From positions 1 through 64,000 of the forward strand of contig JAPHTP010000072.1 of NCBI GenBank assembly GCA_026196875.1: a DNA stretch of 64,000 nt, given 5' to 3'. This DNA is from Kangiellaceae bacterium. GTDB lineage: Bacteria; Pseudomonadota; Gammaproteobacteria; Enterobacterales; Kangiellaceae. This document shows positions 18,331-27,739 of the stretch, one piece after another. Each line of letters starts with the position of its first letter. Within the stretch, counting starts at the first letter, position 1. A model generated the notes under the pieces. The model did not search any database and had not been told where the DNA came from. It saw nothing but the letters and a program-made list of their open reading frames with translations. Made by a program: the position numbers and the translations under genes.

Positions 18331-18984
18331 ATGAGTAACCAACAAAACACCATTGACCAATGTATAGCACTTGCGGCGCTTAGCCAATCGGTTCGCTGTG
18401 TCCAGAATGTGGCATGGAAGGGACAAACTAATCCGACCGACGCTAAAGCAGTTCTGACTAGTTTGCTCAGCGTCACAGCCTCATCAACAGCTGCAGTCTA
18501 CGAAGGAAGCTTTGAACTCAGTAGCGGGCTTCGATTGCTCGGGCACCAAATAGATCCGCAGCATAAAGATAAAGACCCTGAGTTTGTTAATCTGGCGATA
18601 AATGTCATTACCATTCAACAGCAACTTGTCAGTGATAAGCGTTTATTGAATAGTCTCACCGAACAAATTGACCGACTTTCGCAAGAGTTCAACCGCGAGG
18701 CGGTTTACACTCAAGATGACGCTTATGAGGACTTTATAAACCGGTGTTCGGATATATATAAACAGACCCTGTCTAAATTACCTACCCGCATACAAGTCAA
18801 GGGAGAACCTCGTCATTTACAGCAATCGGACAATCAAGCACTGGTTAGGGCACTGTTATTGTCAGCGGTAAGAGCCTGCTTTTTATGGCGTCAAAAAGGC
18901 GGATCTCGTTGGCATTTTCTATTCAGGAAGAAACTTCTTCTGACTGGGATCAAACACCTCATAAGTAATCCTGTTCGGGCCTGA
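18331..18984 (+). CDS. hflD: lysogenization regulator HflD homologue
   Basis: Membrane-associated all-helical protein of 217 aa. In E. coli HflD binds lambda CII and favours the lytic choice; the core cellular role is not clear, although its place next to mnmA is conserved. Recognisable features are IDQCIALAALSQSVRCVQNVA at the start, the ASSTAAVYEGSFELSSGLRLL block, and a C-terminal helix rich in Arg and Leu (RALLLSAVRACFLWRQKGGSRW). In enteric bacteria purB follows; here a diguanylate-cyclase-like gene follows 88 bp later. Confidence 0.92.
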   Translation: MSNQQNTIDQCIALAALSQSVRCVQNVAWKGQTNPTDAKAVLTSLLSVTASSTAAVYEGSFELSSGLRLLGHQIDPQHKDKDPEFVNLAINVITIQQQLVSDKRLLNSLTEQIDRLSQEFNREAVYTQDDAYEDFINRCSDIYKQTLSKLPTRIQVKGEPRHLQQSDNQALVRALLLSAVRACFLWRQKGGSRWHFLFRKKLLLTGIKHLISNPVRA

Positions 18985-19072
18985 TTAAATACCAACTGTT
19001 GAACTTTCATCAAGCGCTATTTCGAAATTATTCTATACTGGTAATGTAATAGGATAAGAAGCGGATTGCTTT

Positions 19073-20083
19073 ATGCCAAATGAGCGACAACAGGATATAA
19101 AAGAGGCAGGCCTCAAATCCAGGACAGCTATGGCTTGGCTCAGAGATAATCACCTTCCTGCAGAGCCGATTTGTTATACAATTGCATACGAATATTTATT
19201 TACCGATAATGAGAAGTTAAAGCAGTCAATCGACAACTGCGATTTATCCCAGGACAATTATCGCGAAAAGCTAGAAACGATTTATGAGAATGAAATTATA
19301 GGCCGCCACTACTCCAACTTGTCCATGTCAGGCGAAAATATCAATCAATACGTTTCTGACGCACTTTCTTTACTAGTACATTCGCAAGAAAATATCGAAG
19401 ATATTGAAAATACGGTCAGTCAGGTTAAATCTCAATTAACCCAGATCAAATCAGACAAATCGATATCGCCACAAAAGATAGAGGAGCAAGCTGAACATAT
19501 CACTGAATGTACTAAAGCTATGTCTAAGCAAATTCACGACGCCACCGAAGACCTGCATCAAATCCAAGAAAATTATGTGCGCAAAAAGGAAGTTGCTACC
19601 AAGGATGAACTCACTCAAATCCTCGATCCTGCCGGCCTTATCACTACTTTAAAAGAAGCATTCCAACACAAAGAAAACTTGCCTATGTCGGTAATAAGGA
19701 TCGATATTGACCAGTTTAAGTTATTTAATGATACCAACGGCAAAGTTATGGGTGACGCAGTACTGAAACATTTAGCCAAAGCATTCACAAATCATCTTAA
19801 AGGCACTGATATCGTTTCCCGTCAAGAAGAAGATGAATTCACCATAGTTCTACCCGCCACAAATTTGCAAGATGGAGTAAAAGTTGCTGAACAGTTACGT
19901 AAGAAAGTCGCAGCAATATCATTAAAAAAGAAAGGGAGTTTAACACCAGTCAAAGTTAGCGTTTCAGCAGGAGCTGCTGAGTTTAATGGCAAAGGCTCAT
20001 TCGATATGGTTTTTGATAAAGCTAAAAAGGCGCTGCTGCGTTCAAAAGATTTGGGCAGGAACTGCGTCAACTGCGAATCATAA
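19073..20083 (+). CDS. GGDEF-domain protein with degenerate active site
   Basis: Protein of 336 aa. Residues about 1-100 form an N-terminal helical region, 100-175 a predicted coiled coil, and 175-336 a GGDEF-like domain. The signature loop reads EEDEF (residues 252-256) in place of GGDEF, the usual DxLTGLPNR entry is DELTQILDPAG, the FNDxxGHxxGD segment reads FNDTNGKVMGD, and the I-site position before the loop is KGTD and not RxxD. Metal-ligand Asp211 and Asp213 remain. With the glycine pair lost, cyclic-di-GMP synthesis is unlikely; a GTP- or protein-binding role is more probable. No signal peptide or membrane segment. Confidence 0.85.
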   Translation: MPNERQQDIKEAGLKSRTAMAWLRDNHLPAEPICYTIAYEYLFTDNEKLKQSIDNCDLSQDNYREKLETIYENEIIGRHYSNLSMSGENINQYVSDALSLLVHSQENIEDIENTVSQVKSQLTQIKSDKSISPQKIEEQAEHITECTKAMSKQIHDATEDLHQIQENYVRKKEVATKDELTQILDPAGLITTLKEAFQHKENLPMSVIRIDIDQFKLFNDTNGKVMGDAVLKHLAKAFTNHLKGTDIVSRQEEDEFTIVLPATNLQDGVKVAEQLRKKVAAISLKKKGSLTPVKVSVSAGAAEFNGKGSFDMVFDKAKKALLRSKDLGRNCVNCES

Positions 20084-20229
20084 ATTTCGGCCAACATATA
20101 CTCTTATTGAGATTCCACCTGATACTTATTCTAGATACAGCGCTTGAGTGAAGTATTATTCTTGTTATTTCCCGTGCTTGTGACTATATTTCGATTTCTT
20201 AGGGATTCAAATTACATATAAATAAAATA

Positions 20230-20511
20230 ATGAAAAATCCTGCTTATTTCTCTTATGCAGTTAAAGCTATATTAGCAACGGCATTTTTGGTTCTTGTTCT
20301 TAATTTTGCATGTGCGAATGGCTCTGGCGCAAAGCTTTTAAGTTTATTCGGCTTAGTCGCAGAGCACGAAATAGCAATTCGTTCCAACATCCTTCGAGGC
20401 GTCAACTTGATGCAGGGTATTATTAAGGTTGTCGCAGTGGTAGGCGGAGCATGCTTTAGCTGGTTTATTTATAAAGGTGTTAAAGCAGGCAGTATTAACT
20501 ACCCAACATAA
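20230..20511 (+). CDS. small two-span membrane protein, unknown
   Basis: Protein of 93 aa with two hydrophobic segments (about residues 11-30 and 62-83) separated by a short loop with alternating charges. I do not recognise a family. The ATG start is the first of the frame and a strong hairpin terminator follows 33 bp after the stop, which supports a real transcription unit. It is convergent with prpC. The upstream 146 bp hold no other gene. Confidence 0.6.
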   Translation: MKNPAYFSYAVKAILATAFLVLVLNFACANGSGAKLLSLFGLVAEHEIAIRSNILRGVNLMQGIIKVVAVVGGACFSWFIYKGVKAGSINYPT

Positions 20512-20543
20512 AAAATTCTAATGTTAATAGAGCGAGAAGCTGA

Positions 20544-20577
20544 AAATAAAAAAGGAACCGAAGTTCCTTTTTTATTT
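20544..20577. terminator. bidirectional rho-independent terminator
   Basis: Perfect 15-bp inverted repeat (core GGAAC/GTTCC with A6 and T6 arms, loop CGAA) between the convergent small membrane protein gene and prpC; each strand ends in a U-run. Confidence 0.9.
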
Positions 20578-20608
20578 ATTACCAATTTAACTTTAATTGA
20601 CTATTAGC

Positions 20609-21754
20609 TTATCTGTTTTCAATTGAAACCCATTCTTTATCTTCTGGACCGGTATAGTTGGCGCTTGGTCGAATAATCTTACCGTCTACACGCTGTTCCA
20701 TAATATGCGCCGCCCAGCCAGTGATTCGCGACATAACGAAGATAGGCGTAAACATGGAAGTAGGAATTCCCATTTTATTGTAAGAAACCGCTGAAAACCA
20801 ATCGAGGTTAGGGAACATTTTCTTTTCGTTCCACATAACTGTTTCCAAGCGCTCTGCGATGTTGAATAAATTCATATCACCTTGGGTATCGGAAAGTTCT
20901 TTTGCAACCTTTTTAATGACTTCATTTCTAGGATCAGAAACAGTGTAAACTGGATGACCAAAACCGATAACAATTTCTTTACGAGAAATACGCTCTTTAA
21001 TGTCCCCTTCTGCTTCATCAGGATCGGCATATCGCTTTTGAATATCTAGCGCTACTTCATTCGCTCCGCCATGCTTCGGCCCACGTAATGCGCCAATTGC
21101 ACCACTTACCGCAGAATACATATCAGAGCCTGTTCCAGCAATAACACGACTGGTAAAAGTTGATGCGTTGAATTCATGCTCGGCGTATAAGATCAACGAT
21201 GTGTGCATTGCTCTTTCCCACTGCTCACTAGGTTTTTCACCATGAAGCAAGGTAAGGAAATGAGCGCCGATTGAATCATCATCAGTTTCCACGTCAATTG
21301 ATTTGCCGTTATGGCTGTAGTGGTACCAGTAAAGTAACATCGAGCCAAAAGAAGCGAGTAATCTATCGGCAATATCTCGTGCATCTGCTGGAGCCTGCTC
21401 GTCTTTTTCTGGTAAAACGGTTCCAAGCACCGAACAACCCGTTCTTAACACGTCCATTGGATGAGCTGCCGCCGGGATCGCTTCCAGCACATCCATAACC
21501 GGAGTCGGCAAGCCTCTTAAGCTCTTGAGTTTCTTCTTGTATGCTACAAGCTCTGCTTTTGAAGGCAGGCGTCCATGAATTAGCAAGTGGGCAATTTCTT
21601 CAAACTCTGCCGTTTCTGCAAAATCAAGAATATCGTAACCTCGATAAGCTAAGTCATTTCCGCTACGACCAACAGTACACAACTCGGTATTGCCTGCAGC
21701 TACTCCAGAAAGGGCAACTGATTTTTTTGGCTTAGGTAATTTTGATTCACTCAT
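20609..21754 (-). CDS. prpC: 2-methylcitrate synthase
   Basis: Condenses propionyl-CoA with oxaloacetate in the methylcitrate cycle. The 381-aa protein starts at the ATG at 21754 with AAGGAGA upstream; a GTG two codons earlier lies too close to that site. Citrate-synthase-family signatures are [19 protein letters not shown], the catalytic His region in [20 protein letters not shown] and the catalytic [19 protein letters not shown] near the end is typical of PrpC rather than GltA. It lies 12 bp after prpB. No prpD, acnD or prpF follows; the dehydratase step must be encoded elsewhere. Confidence 0.96.
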   Translation of the reverse strand: MSESKLPKPKKSVALSGVAAGNTELCTVGRSGNDLAYRGYDILDFAETAEFEEIAHLLIHGRLPSKAELVAYKKKLKSLRGLPTPVMDVLEAIPAAAHPMDVLRTGCSVLGTVLPEKDEQAPADARDIADRLLASFGSMLLYWYHYSHNGKSIDVETDDDSIGAHFLTLLHGEKPSEQWERAMHTSLILYAEHEFNASTFTSRVIAGTGSDMYSAVSGAIGALRGPKHGGANEVALDIQKRYADPDEAEGDIKERISRKEIVIGFGHPVYTVSDPRNEVIKKVAKELSDTQGDMNLFNIAERLETVMWNEKKMFPNLDWFSAVSYNKMGIPTSMFTPIFVMSRITGWAAHIMEQRVDGKIIRPSANYTGPEDKEWVSIENR

Positions 21755-21766
21755 GGTCACTTCTCC

Positions 21767-22663
21767 TTATTCCTCTTCTTGTTTTTGACTGGCAAATAAC
21801 TGATCCAGCTTTTGCTCATATTCATGATAATTTAAATAACTATATAGCTCCTCACGTGTTTGCATAATCTCAACCACATTTCTTTGATGACCATCTTCGA
21901 TCAAGGCTTTATAGAATGTTTCAGCGCCTTTGTTCATAGCCCGATACGCCCCGCAACAGTAAAGCACGATATCAACGCCAACCTCAGCCAATTCGGGTGT
22001 AGAGAATAAGGGAGTAGCACCAAACTCTGTAATATTGGCTAGGATTGGTACGTCTACGGCTTTACGAAACTCCGCATACTGTTCAAGCTTATTCATTGCC
22101 TCAGGGAAAATCATATCCGCGCCAGCTTCAATACATGCATTAGCTCTGTCAATTGCAGATTGCATTCCCTCTACAGCTAAGGCATCAGTACGTGCCATAA
22201 TCACAAAAGAATCATCGGTTCTTGCGTCAACGGCGGATTTAACACGGTCTATCATTTCTTGTTGGGAAACAATTTCCTTGCCGGGACGATGCCCACAGCG
22301 CTTTGCAGCAACTTGATCTTCAATATGACAGCCGGCGGCGCCAAACTTGGTTAAAGAACGAATTGTTCGCGCAATGTTAAAGGCTCCACCAAAACCAGTA
22401 TCCGCATCGACCATTAATGGCAAATCGCACACATCGGTGATCCGACGTACGTCTGTTAGTACGTCGTCAATTGTACTAATGCCGAGATCTGGCATTCCCA
22501 AGGAATTGGCGGCTACTCCGCCTCCCGAAAGATAAATCGCTTTATGGCCAGATTGCTTTGCCATATGAGCAGTAAAAGCGTTAATTGTTCCCACCAATTG
22601 CAACGGTTTATTTTCCGCTACAACCTGGCGAAACTTAGCGCCCGGAGTTAAGTTTCCGTTCAT
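21767..22663 (-). CDS. prpB: 2-methylisocitrate lyase
   Basis: Cleaves 2-methylisocitrate to pyruvate and succinate, the last step of the methylcitrate cycle. The 298-aa protein shows the isocitrate-lyase-family catalytic motif KRCGH, the metal-ligand segment MVDADTGFG, the [10 protein letters not shown] strand and IFPEAM. It is the first gene of the prpB-prpC pair. The 392-bp gap upstream holds a long imperfect inverted repeat but no prpR regulator gene; the succinate it makes feeds towards the fumarase encoded next upstream. Confidence 0.97.
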   Translation of the reverse strand: MNGNLTPGAKFRQVVAENKPLQLVGTINAFTAHMAKQSGHKAIYLSGGGVAANSLGMPDLGISTIDDVLTDVRRITDVCDLPLMVDADTGFGGAFNIARTIRSLTKFGAAGCHIEDQVAAKRCGHRPGKEIVSQQEMIDRVKSAVDARTDDSFVIMARTDALAVEGMQSAIDRANACIEAGADMIFPEAMNKLEQYAEFRKAVDVPILANITEFGATPLFSTPELAEVGVDIVLYCCGAYRAMNKGAETFYKALIEDGHQRNVVEIMQTREELYSYLNYHEYEQKLDQLFASQKQEEE

Positions 22664-22755
22664 AGGTTGCTCTCTCTTTATTGATTGTCTGGACTAAATT
22701 GGTAGTTACTAGCTAACTACTTATTATTTCGTCATTATTTAGTTATTTTTATTCA

Positions 22756-22802
22756 CTATTTTAGATGATTGATTTCTTTCAAAAACCAATCAACTAAAAT
22801 AG
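22756..22802. repeat. imperfect inverted repeat upstream of prpB; rest of 22664-23055 without gene
   Basis: 18-nt arms starting CTATTTTAG and ending CTAAAATAG, two mismatches, 11-nt spacer, centred about 115 bp before the prpB start. A second small feature is a CGATAAATC direct repeat 15 bp apart near 22856 and 22871. Both could be regulator sites for prpBC or the 3' structure of the upstream fumarase message. I see no open frame with a ribosome site in this 392-bp stretch. Confidence 0.5.
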
Positions 22803-23055
22803 TCTTTACCTCTTACCAATCCATTCAATTAGGTGTTTTTTGATCAAACTGCTTTCGATAAATCGACTCTCGATAAATCTAAGCCCATCTAATTAAACTA
22901 CGGATTTTCAAAGTAATCTATCCGACCTTGGTATGATAGCTATGAAGAAACTAGTCTAAGCAATTAATCTCGTAGACCGTCTTTAAATAAGCGATCCGCC
23001 AAAGTCCAGTTCTCCCGCCGTCTCTCTACCATTTCTCTAACTACTCTCGCCCCAA

Positions 23056-24582
23056 CTATTGGGGATCCTGGATTTTTGCTTTCCAAATAGCAGGTCCGGA
23101 TTTATGTACAGAATCGCCTTGTGTATCTACCGCTACGGTAACCGGCATATCCTGAACTTCAAATTCATAGATTGCTTCCATTCCTAATTCTTCAAAAGCC
23201 ACAACCTTTGACTGCTTGATAGCTTTGGAAACTAAATAAGCAGCTCCACCGACTGCCATTAGATAAACTGATTTGTTGCGTTTAATTGAATCTAAAGCGG
23301 TATCGCCCCTTTCTGCCTTACCGATCATACCCATTAGACCCATACCGCCTTCGGTTTTAGGATTGAGCATCATATCTGAATACTTGTCCATACGAGTTGA
23401 GGTCGTCGGTCCGGCGGGACCAACTACTTCATCGCCAACAGGATCGACAGGTCCAACGTAGTAAATAAATCGATTTTCAAAGTCTACGCCCTCGGGCAAA
23501 CCTTGACCGCTTTCAATAAGATCTTTAATTTTCTTATGCGCAGCATCTCTACCAGTTAATATTTTCCCGGAAAGTAATAAAGTATCACCCGGCTGCCATG
23601 TTTCTATTTCTTGTTGAGTTATTCCATCAAGGTTTACTGACTTTATATTGTCAGATTTTTCTTGAGTTATTTCTGGCCAATCGCTCAAGCTCGGCGCTTC
23701 AACAAAACTAGGCCCCGAGCCATCCAATACAAAATGCGCATGACGAGTTGCAGCACAATTAGGAATCATAGCAACAGGTAATGAAGCCGCATGCGTTGGG
23801 CAGTCATTAATTTTAATATCAAGTACAGTCGTCAAGCCGCCTAACCCCTGTGCGCCAATCCCCAATTGATTAACCTTTTCGTATAACTCCAACCTTAATT
23901 TTTCAACTGGTGTTTCAGCGCCATTTTCAATCAACTCATGAATATCAATAGGATCCATAAGCGATTCCTTTGCCATAACCATCGCTTTTTCGGCTGTTCC
24001 ACCAATACCCAGTCCTAACATGCCTGGAGGACACCAACCAGCCCCCATAGTGGGAACGGTTTTAAGTACCCAATCAACAATTGAATCATTTGGGTTTAGC
24101 ATGACAAATTTTGATTTATTTTCTGAACCACCGCCTTTAGCTGCAACAGTAACATCGACTTTATTACCAGGAATCATCTCAACGTGAACAACAGCAGGTG
24201 TATTATCTTTAGTGTTAACTCGGGGCCCTACAGGATTTTTAACAATAGATGCGCGTAACGGATTATCCTGATTCTGATACGCCCTTCTTACTCCCTCATC
24301 AACCAATTCTTGAACAGTTAAATCACTGTCCCACTTTACTTCCATACCTATTTTGACGAATGCGGTAACGATACCTGTGTCCTGGCAAATTGGACGTTTT
24401 CCTTCGGCACACATGCGTGAGTTAATTAACATTTGAGCCATTGCGTCTTTTGCTGCAGGGTTTTGTTCTTTTTGATACGCAGAATAAAGAGAATCGATAA
24501 AATCTTTAGGATGGTAATAAGAAATATACTGTAGTGCGCCTTCAACACTATCAATAAAGTCGGATTTTTTTATAACTGTCAT
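23056..24582 (-). CDS. class I (iron-sulfur) fumarate hydratase
   Basis: Interconverts fumarate and malate using an oxygen-sensitive 4Fe-4S cluster. The 508-aa protein has both halves of the class I enzyme: the N-terminal alpha part with cluster ligands Cys66 (CQDTG), Cys184 (GWCPPG) and Cys276 (NCAATRH), whose spacing of 118 and 92 residues matches the 119 and 94 of FumA, and the C-terminal beta part with GPTTSTRMDKY and GKAERG. A single fused chain is as in FumA/FumB. Substrate specificity within class I (fumarate against mesaconate or tartrate) is taken from the overall match. Gene stands alone, upstream of prpB on the same strand by 392 bp. Confidence 0.93.
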   Translation of the reverse strand: MTVIKKSDFIDSVEGALQYISYYHPKDFIDSLYSAYQKEQNPAAKDAMAQMLINSRMCAEGKRPICQDTGIVTAFVKIGMEVKWDSDLTVQELVDEGVRRAYQNQDNPLRASIVKNPVGPRVNTKDNTPAVVHVEMIPGNKVDVTVAAKGGGSENKSKFVMLNPNDSIVDWVLKTVPTMGAGWCPPGMLGLGIGGTAEKAMVMAKESLMDPIDIHELIENGAETPVEKLRLELYEKVNQLGIGAQGLGGLTTVLDIKINDCPTHAASLPVAMIPNCAATRHAHFVLDGSGPSFVEAPSLSDWPEITQEKSDNIKSVNLDGITQQEIETWQPGDTLLLSGKILTGRDAAHKKIKDLIESGQGLPEGVDFENRFIYYVGPVDPVGDEVVGPAGPTTSTRMDKYSDMMLNPKTEGGMGLMGMIGKAERGDTALDSIKRNKSVYLMAVGGAAYLVSKAIKQSKVVAFEELGMEAIYEFEVQDMPVTVAVDTQGDSVHKSGPAIWKAKIQDPQ

Positions 24583-24771
24583 TTAATTAGGATCTCCCGG
24601 TATGACTCTAACAACCACTCCCCTAAAACAGACCTTAATTAACTAGACTATTGAAATAACTGGTCTGTCCAGTTGTTTGATTTGAGACGATACACCAAAA
24701 TGAATGAAAAGTGCAAGAGCTAAGCACATTATGTTATTTGTTCGGTTTCTTTAAATATCCGAGATTTGCTA

Positions 24772-24802
24772 TTTTAGATAAATCTTCTCTGTTTTAGATA
24801 AA
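24772..24802. repeat. 11-bp direct repeats two helical turns apart upstream of fumarase; rest of 24583-24978 without gene
   Basis: TTTTAGATAAA occurs at 24772-24782 and again at 24792-24802, an exact 20-bp period, which puts both on the same face of the helix. They lie about 200 bp before the fumarase start. Eight-bp arms TTCGGTTT (24741) and AAACCGAA (24800) flank them. This looks like a regulator site, but AT-rich chance repeats cannot be excluded. No gene is seen in the gap. Confidence 0.4.
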
Positions 24803-24978
24803 CCGAATAACTCGCGCTTTCGCAAAGAATAGATTACAGGTGTTCTTCCTTGTAATTAAAGTTGGCCCTATTATAGTCTAAGCCGTGCCTATATTCAGCC
24901 CTGAATAGCATTAAAATATAGATCTATTGATCAAAATCCACGTATCTATAGAGAAGATTTATAGAGCCCTAAAACGAA

Positions 24979-25004
24979 AAAAGCCAGTCCTAAGACTGGC
25001 TTTT
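24979..25004 (-). terminator. rho-independent terminator of the tRNA-Ala/tRNA-Glu unit
   Basis: 11-bp perfect stem AAAAGCCAGTC/GACTGGCTTTT with a CTAA loop, followed on the minus strand by a T-rich tail. It lies 5 bp after the tRNA-Glu 3' end. Confidence 0.92.
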
Positions 25005-25009
25005 AAAGA

Positions 25010-25085
25010 TGGCGTCCCCTAGGGGGTTCGAACCCCTGTTACCGCCGTGAAAGGGCGGGGTCCTAGGCCACTAGACGAAGGGGAC
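25010..25085 (-). tRNA. tRNA-Glu (TTC)
   Basis: 76-nt cloverleaf on the minus strand with encoded CCA. The acceptor stem pairs GTCCCCT with AGGGGAC, the T-loop reads GGTTCGAACC and the anticodon loop CTTTCAC gives TTC for glutamate. It is the second gene of a tRNA-Ala/tRNA-Glu unit, with 48 bp between them, and ends at a strong terminator. Its wobble U is a substrate for MnmA, encoded in this window. Confidence 0.98.
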
Positions 25086-25133
25086 TGGACTTTGAATTCG
25101 TTTTACCTGAATCTAATCAAAACCAAGTAAAAC

Positions 25134-25209
25134 TGGTGGAGCTAAGCGGGATCGAACCGCTGACCTCTACACTGCCAGTGTAGCGCTCTCCCAGCTGAGC
25201 TATAGCCCC
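25134..25209 (-). tRNA. tRNA-Ala (GGC)
   Basis: 76-nt cloverleaf on the minus strand with encoded CCA. The acceptor stem pairs GGGGCTA with TAGCTCC with one G-T pair, the D-loop is AGCTCAGCTGGGAGAGC, the anticodon loop ACTGGCAGT gives GGC for alanine, and the T-loop is GGTTCGATCC. First gene of the unit driven by the near-consensus promoter at 25223-25251. Confidence 0.98.
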
Positions 25210-25222
25210 GAATTCGGCGGGA

Positions 25223-25251
25223 ATTCTAAGGGCATACTTGAGATGTGTCAA
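25223..25251 (-). promoter_or_regulatory. sigma-70 promoter of the tRNA-Ala/tRNA-Glu unit
   Basis: On the minus strand a perfect -35 TTGACA (25251-25246), a 17-bp spacer and -10 TAGAAT (25228-25223), followed by a GC-rich TCCCGCC discriminator of the kind linked with stringent control of stable RNA genes. It ends 13 bp before the tRNA-Ala 5' end. Confidence 0.88.
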
Positions 25252-25450
25252 CAGGTTTATGCGATTTTTAATTTTTAATGACCGATTGCACACCACATGA
25301 ACAATCCAGCCCTAGATTCGATCAATTTTTATACTAAGCAAGTGTATCCTAAAAGTTTTAGACGACTAGTTAATTGAGATCTGACTTTACTTGAAATACG
25401 TTGCGATTAAGATCAGAATGACGAACAAAATTAATACAGGAATAAGACCG

Positions 25451-27514
25451 ATGAAAATTAAACGAATATTACCGGCCTTTCTATTTTTGGGACTAACTTC
25501 TACGGTGTTAGCAGATCAGAAAGGCTTCACCGTCGATGATTTAGTTAACCTTGAAAGGATCAGTAGCGCAAGCATTTCTCCTGATGATAAAAATGTTGTC
25601 TATGTTGTTCGTAAGACGGATATGCAAAATAATCGAGGTAGAACCGATATTTGGGTATCCCCTACTCATGGTGGCAAAGCTAAACAACTAACTTCTGACT
25701 TAGCCTCTGACCACTCTCCAAAATGGTCGAAAGACTCAAAACAAATATATTTTCTTTCTTCTCGCTCTGGCAGCTCACAAATATGGCGTGTAGGACTTAA
25801 TGGAAATAAACCTATTCAAGTCACCGATTTATCTGTGGATGTTACTAGTTTCAAAATTTCTTCAAATAACGAACAAGTTGTTTTCTCATCTCGCGTTTAT
25901 CCAGAGTGCAAAAATTTCCAATGCACCGTAACAAAAGACAAGTTGGAAAAAGAAAAACAAACAAGCGGCGTCGTGTACGACAAAATGTTTGTTAGACATT
26001 GGGATCATTGGATTGACGGTAGACAATCTCAATTATTCCTAATTAATTTAGCCTACGAAAAAGTTAGCGACTCAGCAAAGATAATTCCGATTTCCAAATC
26101 TGTAAACGCTAATGTACCTTCTGATCCATTTGGGGGTGATGAAGAATATGAACTTTCGCTGGACGGCGGTACAGTGTATTTTGCCGCTCGAATACAGGAT
26201 GCGATGGAACCGACTTCAACTAACTTCGATATTTATCAGGTTACGGTGGATAGCCCATCTAAAGCAAAAAACCTGACCAAATCAAATAAAGCTTGGGATA
26301 CAAATCCAGTAGTTAGTAATGACGGAACTAAGCTGGCTTACTTGGCAATGAAGCGTCCAGGTTTTGAAGCTGACAAATTTGACGTGGTCATTCGAGATCT
26401 AAAAACGGGCAAATCCAAACGAGTGACGGAAGATTGGGATCGCTCATTTGGTAGCATTCATTTTTCAAAAGACGATCAGTCGATCTATCTGAAAGGAAAC
26501 CATTTAGGCACAAAAGCCCTCTGGAAATACGATTTAAAAACCGGCAACAAAACGTTATTTAATAAAGATGGCGCTATAGTTGGAGCATCTATAGGGCAAA
26601 ACAAAGTTATTTTTGCTAAAGATTCGCTTAAAAGTCCGGTGCAATTGTATTCCTCAGATCTAGATGGTTCTAATCAAAAACAACTTACCTTTAATAACAA
26701 AGAAAAATTAGCAAAGGTTAAGTTCGGCGAATACGAGCAGTTTAAGTTTAAGGGCTGGAACGATGAGATTGTGCACGGTTATGTTGTAAAGCCTTGGAAC
26801 TTCAAGAAAGGTAAAAAGTACCCGTTAGCTTTTCTGATCCATGGAGGCCCGCAAGGTAGCTTTGGCGATCATTTTCACTACCGCTGGAATCCACAAACCT
26901 ATGCTGGACAAGGATTCGTCTCAGTGATGATCGATTTTCATGGCTCAACTGGTTACGGTCAAGATTTCACTGACTCCATTACTCAAAATTGGGGAAGCAA
27001 ACCTTTTGAAGATCTTCAGAAAGGCCTCGCCTTTGCACTTAAGAAATACGATTTTATTGACGGCGACAATACATGTGCGCTAGGTGCTTCTTATGGCGGT
27101 TACATGATTAACTGGATCGCTGGAAATTGGCCCGATCGATTTAAGTGCCTGGTCAATCATGATGGCGTTTTTGATAATCGCATGATGTATTACGCAACAG
27201 AAGAGCTTTGGTTTGTTGAATGGGAAAATGGCGGACCTTACTTTAAGGCTAAAGAAAATCACGAACGATATAACCCGGTTAATTTTGTTAATAATTGGAA
27301 AACACCAATGCTAGTCGTGCAGGGTGAATTGGATTATAGAATTCCTGTTACCCAATCATTAGCAACCTTCACTGCACTTCAACGCAAAGGAATTAAGAGC
27401 AAATTACTCTACTTCCCCGACGAAAATCACTGGGTCTTAAAACCAGCTAATAGTGTGCAGTGGCACAATGAAGTAAATAAGTGGCTGCATGAATTCTTGG
27501 ATACAAAAAAATAG
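25451..27514 (+). CDS. S9 family (prolyl oligopeptidase/acylaminoacyl) peptidase, exported
   Basis: Serine peptidase of 687 aa from the ATG at 25451 (AGGA about 10 nt upstream); the longer frame from 25391 hides the signal peptide KIKRILPAFLFLGLTSTVLA. After cleavage, residues about 25-420 form the WD40-like beta-propeller (repeated DGTKLAY-type blades) and 430-687 the alpha/beta-hydrolase domain. The catalytic Ser is in GASYGGYM, the Asp in VQGELDYRIPV, the His in ENHWVLK, and HGGPQGS forms the oxyanion region. It probably degrades oligopeptides in the periplasm. Two cysteines in the CKNFQCTV segment may be disulfide-bonded. A hairpin follows at 27557-27583. Confidence 0.95.
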   Translation: MKIKRILPAFLFLGLTSTVLADQKGFTVDDLVNLERISSASISPDDKNVVYVVRKTDMQNNRGRTDIWVSPTHGGKAKQLTSDLASDHSPKWSKDSKQIYFLSSRSGSSQIWRVGLNGNKPIQVTDLSVDVTSFKISSNNEQVVFSSRVYPECKNFQCTVTKDKLEKEKQTSGVVYDKMFVRHWDHWIDGRQSQLFLINLAYEKVSDSAKIIPISKSVNANVPSDPFGGDEEYELSLDGGTVYFAARIQDAMEPTSTNFDIYQVTVDSPSKAKNLTKSNKAWDTNPVVSNDGTKLAYLAMKRPGFEADKFDVVIRDLKTGKSKRVTEDWDRSFGSIHFSKDDQSIYLKGNHLGTKALWKYDLKTGNKTLFNKDGAIVGASIGQNKVIFAKDSLKSPVQLYSSDLDGSNQKQLTFNNKEKLAKVKFGEYEQFKFKGWNDEIVHGYVVKPWNFKKGKKYPLAFLIHGGPQGSFGDHFHYRWNPQTYAGQGFVSVMIDFHGSTGYGQDFTDSITQNWGSKPFEDLQKGLAFALKKYDFIDGDNTCALGASYGGYMINWIAGNWPDRFKCLVNHDGVFDNRMMYYATEELWFVEWENGGPYFKAKENHERYNPVNFVNNWKTPMLVVQGELDYRIPVTQSLATFTALQRKGIKSKLLYFPDENHWVLKPANSVQWHNEVNKWLHEFLDTKK

Positions 27515-27556
27515 AGAAGAAAGATATGCTCAAACAAAACTGAAAAACAAATAGAG

Positions 27557-27583
27557 CCAAAAGTCAGTCATGCTGGCTTTTGG
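27557..27583 (+). terminator. hairpin after the S9 peptidase gene
   Basis: 11-bp stem CCAAAAGTCAG/CTGGCTTTTGG with one G-U pair and a 5-nt loop, 42 bp after the stop codon. There is no clear U-run, so it is a weak terminator or an mRNA 3' end stabiliser. The remaining bases to 27739 hold no gene. Confidence 0.45.
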
Positions 27584-27739
27584 CAAGATGCTTCCCTAAA
27601 AGAGGAGGAGAACCGGGAAGCAATAACAACCGTTCAAAATAAACTAAGCTAGAAGTCAGAGAGTTTTACAGTAACCGAACTTCGTCAAAAAGCTCTCTAG
27701 AAACTAACTCCTAGAATTAACTACTAAAAATAATCTCTT

